Source: Chitinivibrionales bacterium
Lineage (GTDB): Bacteria; Fibrobacterota; Chitinivibrionia; Chitinivibrionales; JANQEN01
NCBI GenBank assembly: GCA_028278335.1
Contig: JANQEN010000275.1
Location: forward strand, 1 to 64,000
Reading direction: 5' to 3'
DNA: 64,000 nucleotides
Below, in pieces: positions 53,199 to 60,569 of this stretch (positions are counted from its first letter, which is position 1; every line of letters starts with the position of its first letter). The position numbers were made by a program, and so were the translations under genes. The notes under the pieces were generated by a model. The model saw only the letters and a program-made list of their open reading frames with translations, searched no databases and was not told the DNA's origin.

Positions 53199-54398
53199 TT
53201 ATCCTTTTTTCCTTTTCCCCTTTAGCTTGGAGCTTGGAGGTGCACTCTCTTCATAAGAAGCACCCACAACCTTTCCATTAATGAGGGGACGAACATCCAT
53301 CCCAGCAACAGCGTCTTGTAACACCTCTGTAACCAACGTATCCTGGGGATCTAATCCTTCGGTTATATAGCTGGTGTTAATACCAGAATAGGCAACCACA
53401 ACAGATTTTTCAATGAGTATACCCTGATCAATAGTAAACACCTTGTTCTTTTGGTGCACCGCTTTTCGATCAAGGACAACTGCATTGGGTAAGGCAAGGC
53501 CAATAATGGAGGCTGTCACAAAGGTGCCATCCAGCAATGTGCTGGAACTACTATGTAACCGGACAAAAACCGATTGTGTTTGCATTCGGTCATCCAAGCT
53601 TTTTCCAATGCGATGAATTTTTCCTGTAAAATTATCCTTCGTTACATCTGATTGAATTGTTACGGGCATACCTTTTTTAACAAAGGCTATTTCGGAAACT
53701 GAGAGCGGTAGCTCAATCTCCAATTTGTCAGTGCGGACCAATGATGCCAAAGCAACACCAGCTTTCACCATTGATGAGGGGAATACCGTTGAGTTACTTA
53801 CCGCACCAGTAAAGGGTGCTAAAAGAGTGTGCTTTATAAGGGTGACCTCTTGGTTTTTTGCCATATAGTAAAGTTTAAATACATTGAATCGTGAAACAAA
53901 GTACTTCTCTCTGCTCTCTGATACTGTGGGAAGCTTGGGTAAATTTTTATCGTGAGAAAGGGTTGAAAAAAAGGTATTCCAACGGATAAAGGCTTGGGGC
54001 ATCTCACTTTTTAATTCTGGAAGAAGGAGTACCAGCGCATTTTGTAAATCACTAATCATGGAGCGATAACTGTTTTCTGCAAGTCGTGAATCAATACGAG
54101 CTAAGACAGTTCCCTTTTTGAAGGTGTCACCCTTCCGTAAACGAAAGTTTTTTGTCTCGATAATGCCGTTTACTTCGGGAGTTAGCTGGATAACTTCTCG
54201 ACTTCGCACCCTACCCATGGCAGTGATGGTCGGTTGAATTAGCTTTGGCGTTACCACTTCAGCTTGTACTGCTCTAATTACCTGCTTTGGTTTTTGTCGT
54301 TTCTGTTCCTTTTTCATAGAGGAAAGTCTTTGCATACCAAAAAAGGCAATCGCAATAATAATTCCCGGTATAATAATTCTTCTAATCAAGATGTTCAT
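53199..54398 (-). CDS. RND efflux periplasmic adaptor subunit (membrane fusion protein)
   Basis: A 399-aa protein with a single N-terminal membrane anchor (IIIPGIIIAIAFFGM). The lipoyl/barrel-sandwich halves follow (GRVRSREVIQLTPEVNGIIETKNFRLRKGDTFKKGTVLARID; LLAPFTGAVSNSTVFPSSMVKAGVALASLV), with a coiled-coil hairpin between them and beta-barrel and membrane-proximal domains. It links the RND pump and the TolC channel. GGA lies 8 nt before the ATG. The hydrophilic C-terminus (KLKGKRKKG) is short and basic. Confidence 0.93.
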   Translation of the reverse strand: MNILIRRIIIPGIIIAIAFFGMQRLSSMKKEQKRQKPKQVIRAVQAEVVTPKLIQPTITAMGRVRSREVIQLTPEVNGIIETKNFRLRKGDTFKKGTVLARIDSRLAENSYRSMISDLQNALVLLLPELKSEMPQAFIRWNTFFSTLSHDKNLPKLPTVSESREKYFVSRFNVFKLYYMAKNQEVTLIKHTLLAPFTGAVSNSTVFPSSMVKAGVALASLVRTDKLEIELPLSVSEIAFVKKGMPVTIQSDVTKDNFTGKIHRIGKSLDDRMQTQSVFVRLHSSSSTLLDGTFVTASIIGLALPNAVVLDRKAVHQKNKVFTIDQGILIEKSVVVAYSGINTSYITEGLDPQDTLVTEVLQDAVAGMDVRPLINGKVVGASYEESAPPSSKLKGKRKKG

Positions 54399-54521
54399 AG
54401 ATCATTCCATTTCTATGTTTATCGTTAATCTCAATCACGTTGCTTCCGATCTTACCTAGGGGTCATTGTTAGTCCAGAATAGTATTAGATGTGTCAATAG
54501 TCCAATTTGTTACAAATTTCC

Positions 54522-55085
54522 CTATTTTTTTCGTAAAATTGCATAAAAGGAGTCATCAGCCTTAAATTCTTTGTACCGTTTCCATTCCAATAATTCCAAA
54601 CCCTCGGGAAGAACTGATACAAAAGAGTTGGCTGTGTGATAGAGAAAGGTAAGTCCCTCATAGTGTTCCTCACCAGTACCATACCAGAGTGAATGAAAGA
54701 GCAGCCCCTTTTTCTTCAGCACCTTCATCTGATTTGTAATAGAGCTTTTTAGCTTTCGTTTTGTTAGATGTTGAAGAACCTTATTGGAGTAGATACAATC
54801 AAATTTTCTCTTAGTTTCCATAGTTACAGCATCGAGTAGTAAGAGATCTGCTTGGGCATGCTTTTTTTTATATCGGTCTAAGAATAGTTGTGCATTGTCC
54901 GATCCAGCTGCTTTGTAGGTTCGCCTAAGAATATCTAAATCCTTACCTGGTCCCATTCCAAGCTCGAGCACTGAGGAGCCTCTTTTAAGGTACGTTTTTA
55001 AGACTTTAATTAGCTCCTTCCCATCATACCCTTCAGCCATCTTCAAATACTGCTCAATGTTTTCTTCTGTATCAAAAAATCCCAT
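54522..55085 (-). CDS. Small class I SAM-dependent methyltransferase heading the efflux operon
   Basis: A 187-aa methyltransferase. Motif I is VLELGMGPGKDLDIL, the strand-2 acidic end is AGSDNAQLFLDRYKKKH, motif II is ADLLLLDAVTMET, motif IV is FDCIYSNKVLQHLTK, and the last strands are LKKKGLLFHSLWYG and DDSFYAILRKK. AAGGAAG lies 7 nt before the ATG at 55085. It is 123 nt upstream of the adaptor gene on the same strand, behind a sigma54-type promoter. It could modify a compound handled by the pump or be merely adjacent; the acceptor is not predictable. Confidence 0.85.
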   Translation of the reverse strand: MGFFDTEENIEQYLKMAEGYDGKELIKVLKTYLKRGSSVLELGMGPGKDLDILRRTYKAAGSDNAQLFLDRYKKKHAQADLLLLDAVTMETKRKFDCIYSNKVLQHLTKRKLKSSITNQMKVLKKKGLLFHSLWYGTGEEHYEGLTFLYHTANSFVSVLPEGLELLEWKRYKEFKADDSFYAILRKK

Positions 55086-55125
55086 ATTATTCTTCCTTAC
55101 TTTTTGATTCAAAATAAGATTCTAT

Positions 55126-55142
55126 CGCAAGTTTTATACCAA
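55126..55142 (-). promoter_or_regulatory. Sigma54-type promoter ahead of the methyltransferase/efflux genes
   Basis: The minus strand reads TTGGTATAAAACTTGCG, matching TGGYAYR-N4-TTGC with GG and GC 10 nt apart. The predicted start is near 55115, about 30 nt upstream of the methyltransferase ATG. It is a weaker match than the flgB site. Confidence 0.55.
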
Positions 55143-55218
55143 TATAAAAGAATTTAAACATCACTTTTTATTTTTTTTTATTTGGGTGATGACACTATTA
55201 AATGGCAAATAATAAAAA

Positions 55219-55359
55219 AGGGGGAATCCTCAAGATCACCTGAGAGCTTTTGCTATCTGCCTGCCCACAAGGACTGATTCACCGAATAGGTGAAACTGGC
55301 CTTGAGGTTGCAGGCAGTAAAAAAAGAACGAAGGAAGCTTGAGGTGGGGGATCTCCCCC
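55219..55359 (-). ncRNA. Covarying structured element, copy 2 (inverted)
   Basis: On the minus strand: hairpin GGGGG-agat-CCCCC; outer stem CCTCAAG (55338-55344) with CTTGAGG (55228-55234); inner hairpin closed by CTGCCTGC/GCAGGCAG (55310-55317 with 55257-55264), containing CAAGG../CCTTG and TTCACC/GGTGAA. It ends GGATTCCCCC followed by six T. Relative to copy 1 the outer stem changes at paired positions (CAG/CTG to CCT/AGG). It begins 20 nt past the MATE/ANKH-like stop in the same direction, so it would form the end of that transcript and could terminate it. Confidence 0.7.
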
Positions 55360-55378
55360 GGATATTTTTAAATACAAC

Positions 55379-56707
55379 TTAAATTTTTGGTGAACTTTTT
55401 AATTTACTTAACACAGCATTCATAGGAAAAAAGAGATAGAAGATGGCACAGGATCGCCCAATAATAAGTGCAGAAACACCGGCAATGGCTCCGATCAAGT
55501 CAAACACTTTAACACCCAACACAAGGATGATAATAATTCCGCAAAGTTCTATAACAGTGGCAATGGTTACTGGTGTTGTCTTATGACCGATCACCAAACT
55601 TCCCCGTTGAACAGAGAGCCATACCTCCCATAGGGGCACTGATATGAGAATGAGTGTGGCAGGAACAGCAAGACGGATCAACTCTTCGGTTAATCCTGAG
55701 ACCGATCCATACCATATAGACATGAGCGGAGTAAGTACAAAGCCACAGTAGATAACGGTTAGAATTGCACCAAGTATTAAGGCGAAACGTTTTATTGGTC
55801 TGTATTGCTGATATCGATCTCCGGCCAAGGCAATGACCACCTCCTGATAGGAGAGGCCAAAGCTCTTAAAGAGAAAAGTAAAGGAGCTCACAACGGGAAG
55901 CACAGCTAAAGACTCTAAAGCCATTCTACTTTGACCCACAAAAAAGGTGACTATGGGATGGGCACCAAGGCTGAGAAAAGAGGTCATTGCAAGAGGCGTG
56001 TAGAATTTGATTATCTTTTTGTAAGTCAGTGGCTGAGTGTTGCTCTCTGTTTGCCCTTGGATCTGCCTGAGAATGGCATGAACCATTATTCTACAGGCAA
56101 TACACTCGACACAGACCCCCATTGAAAGGGCAATTGCACCAACCCAGGCTCCAGGTAGGGACGAAAGAGTAAAAAGTAGAGCGGCAGTACTGCTCATAGC
56201 AATAAGGCGAATTATCGTTCCATAAGCTACGCGACGGGTCCTTTTATTAATTATGAGAATCCCCTGATAAAATCTTCTCAATCCAATAGCTGCAGGCCAG
56301 GGAATAAGAAAGACCATACACATGTGGGTTAAGGTGCTCACCTTATGGGGCAGCCCAATCAATCCTTCTCCAATAAAGGAGAATAAGCTTGGAATCGCAA
56401 GTAATAACATCACTATAGTAACAAACACATTAAGAACAAAGGTAAACCGAAATAGTTTTCTATAGGAGTGGGCATCCTTAACCAGTGCTGTTGAGGCACT
56501 CAGGAGCATAATAACCGGTGCTTCAACCAAAATCGCCAAAGAGTAGGCTACTCCATAGGCAGCCAAATTGTATTTGGGATCACCCAATCGAGCAATAATG
56601 GCATTGAGAAACGGCCCCTCCACACCCATCATAAACCAGGTCGAGGCAAGGGGAATCCAAAATAAAAAGATGTAAGAATTGCGTAATTCGGTTGTTTCCT
56701 GTTTCAT
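55379..56707 (-). CDS. MATE/ANKH-like multidrug or polyanion transporter
   Basis: A 442-aa polytopic membrane protein with about twelve spans. The opening FWIPLASTWFMMGVEGPFLNAIIARLGDPKYNLAAYGVAYSLAILVEAPVIMLLSASTALVKD belongs to a bacterial branch of the MOP superfamily related to ANKH (progressive ankylosis) and MATE exporters. The two six-span halves are recognisable (second half from KFYTPLAMTSFLSLGAHPI). The substrate is unknown; ANKH relatives move pyrophosphate or organic anions, MATE proteins drugs. The structured element copy 2 follows its stop. Confidence 0.85.
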   Translation of the reverse strand: MKQETTELRNSYIFLFWIPLASTWFMMGVEGPFLNAIIARLGDPKYNLAAYGVAYSLAILVEAPVIMLLSASTALVKDAHSYRKLFRFTFVLNVFVTIVMLLLAIPSLFSFIGEGLIGLPHKVSTLTHMCMVFLIPWPAAIGLRRFYQGILIINKRTRRVAYGTIIRLIAMSSTAALLFTLSSLPGAWVGAIALSMGVCVECIACRIMVHAILRQIQGQTESNTQPLTYKKIIKFYTPLAMTSFLSLGAHPIVTFFVGQSRMALESLAVLPVVSSFTFLFKSFGLSYQEVVIALAGDRYQQYRPIKRFALILGAILTVIYCGFVLTPLMSIWYGSVSGLTEELIRLAVPATLILISVPLWEVWLSVQRGSLVIGHKTTPVTIATVIELCGIIIILVLGVKVFDLIGAIAGVSALIIGRSCAIFYLFFPMNAVLSKLKSSPKI

Positions 56708-56809
56708 AAAGAGCCAAAAAATACCGAAAAATTACTAAAATTGCAAGGGATGGTTAAAACAACGGAATACTATAAGATGAGTTTGACAGAGTAAAGGATG
56801 CAATTGCGT

Positions 56810-57835
56810 TCACTGTTGTAAAGAAATAAACCAGCGAAAAGCTTTTTCTGTTTCTGCCATGGGAATAGGAGCACTTGATGTGTACTGTACACTTTTGACT
56901 CTTTTAAACCCAGTGGATTTTAGTGAGGTGAGCATGCTTTTATACTCACTGGTAGTGGGATTGGCTGTTTTATCCTGGGTGCTATTGATCAAAACCATAG
57001 GAATAGATAAGTATGTAGGATCCTTCTTATCTGCATAACCAATACTGGCACAATCATAGTTGCAGTTAATGGCTATAATACCACTAAACAGAGTTCCACC
57101 TAAGACACCTAATTGCATGGCCCATTGACCGCCACCGGAAAGTCCTGCTATCCAAAGTGCCTTTTCATCAATTATCGCATCAAATTTTAGATACTCAATA
57201 AGATTATAAATGTAATAGAAACGACCCTCTTCCGTATCCAACTCGGGCACTAGCTCACAGGCGGCAACTACCATACCCAGCTGTTCAGCAAGGGGCACAT
57301 AGGCATTGATCTCCCCTATTCCCATATCAATTCCTGGCCCCATCACAATCAGTAAAGGCCACTTTTTACCAGTTTTAAAGCTCATGGGATAGTAGACACC
57401 AACATCAGCTTTCAAAGGTACGGAGGTAAACTTTTTCGGAGCCAATGTGGTCTTTACAAAAAGCAACGAATCTCGACGGGCCTCACCAATGCAAAAGGTG
57501 CCAGCCTTGTTTCCTGGAGGGCCATGAAAGAGAATGGTCTCTTTGATATGCAATGAAGGAACTGATTTCGCTACTTTTGGTGACGCCATAGTTGGTGAGG
57601 GTGCTTTTTTCTCCAAGCTCTCAACCTTTCCCGACTTTGACCATTTTATTCTATCAATCTCGGAAAGATCAATATCAGTCTCACCAAAACCAAGGTCCAC
57701 AATTACCTTTGAATCAGTTTTCTTGATTACTGTACCTTCTAAACGGCCACCATTCTTCAAATAGATGACATCACCCATTGAAAGGCTAAAAACTAAAGTT
57801 AAAAAGATGACCGTAAGGCAAATTCGATGAAACAC
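56810..57835 (-). CDS. Exported alpha/beta hydrolase with N-terminal SH3-like domain
   Basis: About 341 aa. The start is a GTG at 57835 with GGGAG 5 nt upstream, opening a signal peptide (FHRICLTVIFLTLVFSLSMG). Residues ~22-65 (DVIYLKNGGRLEGTVIKKTDSKVIVDLGFGETDIDLSEIDRI) form a small SH3/Sm-like beta-barrel, seen on exported proteins of Planctomycetes and relatives. The rest is an alpha/beta hydrolase with PLLIVMGPGIDMG (oxyanion side) and the nucleophile elbow GLSGGG. The late IPMVLINSTQDKT provides the acid region; the catalytic His is less clear. It is probably a periplasmic esterase or dienelactone-hydrolase-like enzyme of unknown substrate. Confidence 0.8.
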   Translation of the reverse strand: MFHRICLTVIFLTLVFSLSMGDVIYLKNGGRLEGTVIKKTDSKVIVDLGFGETDIDLSEIDRIKWSKSGKVESLEKKAPSPTMASPKVAKSVPSLHIKETILFHGPPGNKAGTFCIGEARRDSLLFVKTTLAPKKFTSVPLKADVGVYYPMSFKTGKKWPLLIVMGPGIDMGIGEINAYVPLAEQLGMVVAACELVPELDTEEGRFYYIYNLIEYLKFDAIIDEKALWIAGLSGGGQWAMQLGVLGGTLFSGIIAINCNYDCASIGYADKKDPTYLSIPMVLINSTQDKTANPTTSEYKSMLTSLKSTGFKRVKSVQYTSSAPIPMAETEKAFRWFISLQQ

Positions 57836-57870
57836 TGTATCTCCCACAGTTGCATTTTTTTTTGAATTAT

Positions 57871-58034
57871 CCCAGATTATGCATTAGGAGTAGATGCAGA
57901 AGTGCAAGATTATGATTTAGTAAAACTTGAAGGTTTTGAAGGGCATATCTACAAAGTGATATGGCCAAAAAGCCTGAAAGTTTTAATGAGCATAGGATTG
58001 TACTTCTGCGCTGCTTCCTATTGCATAATCTGGG
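57871..58034 (-). repeat. MITE-like element, copy B (164 bp, inverted)
   Basis: This is the reverse complement of the copy at 5520-5683 with scattered differences and the same 164-bp length and CCCAGATTAT...ATAATCTGGG ends. It lies 36 nt upstream of the hydrolase gene start, so it may carry or disturb that promoter. No clear target-site duplication is visible (flanks GAATTAT and TTTATAT). Confidence 0.75.
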
Positions 58035-58116
58035 TTTATATATTAAAACTGTACCATTAGGGGGTGGTGGAAGTAAACAGATTTTACAGAGATTAAGATT
58101 TTTTTTAATATCTTTC

Positions 58117-58262
58117 GGGGGCTGTGCCCCCACAGCAAGCTTCCCTCGTGTCTTTTAACTGTTTGCATCTTAAAAACCGGTTTTGCTTATCCAGCAAACC
58201 CGCTTTCTAAGGCAAACAGATAACAAAAACTCTCAGGTGATCTTGCTGATTCCCCCTTTTTT
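58117..58262 (+). ncRNA. Covarying structured element, copy 3
   Basis: Hairpin GGGGG-ctgtg-CCCCC; outer stem CAGCAAG (58133-58139) with CTTGCTG (58242-58248); inner 61-nt hairpin closed by CTGTTTGC (58159-58166) and GCAAACAG (58212-58219). The inner part is CTTA-AAA..GGTTTTGC/GCAAACC..TTT-TAAG. The end is GATTCCCCC followed by seven T. The unpaired blocks AAGCTTCCCTC and CTCTCAGGTGAT are the same as in the other copies, while the inner stem is almost entirely different in sequence yet paired. Confidence 0.7.
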
Positions 58263-58390
58263 TCTTTCATGGATTCATGAAGTGATATTCTAAAGTACAT
58301 GCCAAAATACAGCTAAAGAAACCATATCTTCATACCTTGAATAATTAACGAATGAACAATTAGAATATAACAATGTTTCAATGCTTTTTA

Positions 58391-58574
58391 CCCCCTTCAA
58401 TCGCACCGCCGAATGGTTCAGAATAGCAGGAGTTGCTGTCTGAGGCGAAGCCGAGTTCAACGAGTGCCTGAACCTGAGGCGATCAGTGCGATTGCGGGGC
58501 GGCGTCTTTTGGTTACTTTTCTTCGCTGCAGAAGAAAAGTAACTCAGCTGTCGGGCTGAGTCCCGACGATCTTA
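58391..58574. repeat. Nested cruciform repeat, family R1, copy c
   Basis: Outer stem CAATCGCAC (58398-58406) with GTGCGATTG (58486-58494), flanked by CCCC and GGGG. The inner stem GGTTCAG (58415-58421)/CTGAACC (58468-58474) differs from copy a. Then hairpin GTTACTTTTCTTC/GAAGAAAAGTAAC (58512-58543) and GTCGGG/CCCGAC (58550-58567). The plan is the same as at 5855-6024 with the stems re-paired. It ends 64 bp before the thiolase stop on the other strand. Confidence 0.75.
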
Positions 58575-58637
58575 ATCATGTAATGTATGATATTGGAATC
58601 TTAATAAATCAATTCTCTTGAGATTATGATAAAAAAC

Positions 58638-59885
58638 CTATAAATCCACCTTTTTAAAGATCATTGAAACCAAAGTAATATCATTACCTCCCATTGATAC
58701 AAGCATACCATAGGGTTTATCCGATAAACCGGGGACCTGAAAATCACCAGCCCTTCCAGTAAGCTGTAAAAAAAGATCTACTGCCTGGCGGACACCGGTG
58801 GCTCCCACAGGATGCCCATATCCGATGAGCCCACCACTGGTGTTGGTTGGAATCGTTCCAGTTCGCGCAGACTTTCCCTCCTTGACAAAGTCGGCTGCCT
58901 CGCCATATTTGGCAAAACCTGCAGCTTCCAACATGAGCAAACCGGCCGTTGAAAAGCAATCATGCACCTCCAGCACACCGATGTCCTTAGGCAATAATCC
59001 AGATCGTTTATACGCTAAATCTATAGCATGTTTTGCAGTAACCATCTTTGTTTTATCCGGTTGGGGACTGGTAATGTCATCCTCGCTTTGACCATACCCT
59101 ACAACCTCTACAGCATTTTTTATTGCAACACCCAATCGTTTCAAGCCCTCCTCAGAGGCAAAGATTATTGCAGCTCCCCCATCACTGACCTTGGAACAAT
59201 CAAAAAGATTGAAATCAGAACAAAAGAGCTTCGGATTGGGTGGCGTCATACCAACAGCAAAGAGATCTTCAATACTATTGTGATATTCCTGAGCCTTTGG
59301 ATTACATCGGGCATTCTCAATTGCCTGTTTATACCACGCAGCCTTTCCCTCCATCATCCGTTGTGTACCAAAGGCATTTGCATAGGCAGCAGTCCTATCG
59401 GAAAATTGCCCAGGGAAAAAATGGGCATGACCATGTTTACGATCTTTATAATACCCAGCGCCAGCTAAGAAATCTGCTCCATACACTGCCTTTACCGAGG
59501 TTTGCACCTCGAATCCCACAACCATAACAGCCTCTGCCATATCAGAGAGCACCGATTTAACAGCCACAGTTAAAGCTAATCCGCCGGAATCACAGGCACC
59601 TTCCACACCAGTCGAAGGTTTTAATCGAAAAGAGGGATGAATCATTGGGAAAAAACCCGGTCTATTTCCCTGATGATTATAGCGGGCCATCATAAAGTTC
59701 GACATCACCCCCTCATCAACAGCCTCAGGATGTGCAATCTGGCCAAGGGAGCCCTTTCCAGCCTCAAGTATATACTGTTCAATTCCAGGACGTTGTGATT
59801 TTGGATTGAATTCTTTTCTGCCCATACCCATGGCAGTTGTATAATATCCTGCAGTCGCATATATCTTTTTCCTAAAAAAGCTCAT
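58638..59885 (-). CDS. Thiolase / acetyl-CoA acetyltransferase (SCP2-like branch)
   Basis: A 415-aa thiolase-fold enzyme. The nucleophile cysteine lies in GVEGACDSGGLAL, the His/Cys loop in LEVHDCFSTAG, and the C-terminal GGLIGYGHPVGATG contains the catalytic His. These motifs are those of the lipid-transfer/SCP2 thiolase subfamily. It would cleave or condense 3-ketoacyl-CoA and acetyl-CoA. It is the last gene of the acyl-CoA operon. AAGGAG precedes the ATG. Confidence 0.88.
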   Translation of the reverse strand: MSFFRKKIYATAGYYTTAMGMGRKEFNPKSQRPGIEQYILEAGKGSLGQIAHPEAVDEGVMSNFMMARYNHQGNRPGFFPMIHPSFRLKPSTGVEGACDSGGLALTVAVKSVLSDMAEAVMVVGFEVQTSVKAVYGADFLAGAGYYKDRKHGHAHFFPGQFSDRTAAYANAFGTQRMMEGKAAWYKQAIENARCNPKAQEYHNSIEDLFAVGMTPPNPKLFCSDFNLFDCSKVSDGGAAIIFASEEGLKRLGVAIKNAVEVVGYGQSEDDITSPQPDKTKMVTAKHAIDLAYKRSGLLPKDIGVLEVHDCFSTAGLLMLEAAGFAKYGEAADFVKEGKSARTGTIPTNTSGGLIGYGHPVGATGVRQAVDLFLQLTGRAGDFQVPGLSDKPYGMLVSMGGNDITLVSMIFKKVDL

Positions 59886-59909
59886 GTGCGCTCCTTATTA
59901 CGGACTTAT

Positions 59910-60548
59910 TTAGATAAGGGATTTTCCAAAACGAGTTTCCATTTCTCTAACAACAGCTTCTACAGAGGAGTCAGTCTTCTTATTTGTTACAATGGTAAAG
60001 GGTTTTCCTCTATTTGGCGGATCACTCTTCTGCATCACTACAGTGTATGGCAATCGCTTATCATCCAAAAAATCAAGGTCCTTCTCACTGTGACCTGCAA
60101 ATGCCACTATTGCATCACTTTTACAGAGCTTTATACTTTTGCAAATGTATTGGGCATGGTCTGCTTGAGAAGGGTCTAAAGCAAAAAAGACCAAGTCTGC
60201 TTGTTTAACATACAAAGGATCAGAGTCAAAGCGAAATCCATGCATCACTCCCTCCACACATTCATGGATAATTTCGCTATTTTCAATTAAATCCTCTCTT
60301 TCAACGTAGATTTCCCGTAGATGGACAATTGATTTCTCTGCAGCACTAATTACGCGAGCCTGCACCTTTTTCCGAACATCAAAAAGAACCTCTTCCTTTT
60401 GATCAAGGCAGTTGATCTTAAAAATCTCCAAAGGGTTTTGGGCTTTAGCCTTTGCAATTTCAATAGCTATGGCACTGGCGATCTCTGTACCCAAGGCTGA
60501 AGCTGCACCAAAAATGGCAACTTTTTTGATCCGTTTATTAAAATCCAC
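59910..60548 (-). CDS. Short NAD-binding protein, 3-hydroxyacyl-CoA dehydrogenase-like
   Basis: A 212-aa Rossmann-fold protein. VAIFGAASALGTEIA is a dinucleotide-binding loop, followed by an acidic strand (FKINCLDQKEE), a VHLREIYVERED helix region, and ADLVFFALDPSQ. Its position between an acyl-CoA dehydrogenase and a thiolase suggests 3-hydroxyacyl-CoA dehydrogenase. The usual C-terminal dimerisation domain (~100 residues) is missing and the catalytic His-Glu pair is not recognisable. The start is GTG with GGGGG at 5-9 nt. It is either a divergent functional replacement or a regulatory/inactive relative. Confidence 0.55.
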   Translation of the reverse strand: MDFNKRIKKVAIFGAASALGTEIASAIAIEIAKAKAQNPLEIFKINCLDQKEEVLFDVRKKVQARVISAAEKSIVHLREIYVEREDLIENSEIIHECVEGVMHGFRFDSDPLYVKQADLVFFALDPSQADHAQYICKSIKLCKSDAIVAFAGHSEKDLDFLDDKRLPYTVVMQKSDPPNRGKPFTIVTNKKTDSSVEAVVREMETRFGKSLI

Positions 60549-60569
60549 TATATCCCCCTTTAGCCCAAA

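Noticed and set aside
57867-58158. Short ORFs on both strands over the second MITE-like copy
   Set aside because: They are open frames through repeat DNA, with no ribosome-binding site or family resemblance.
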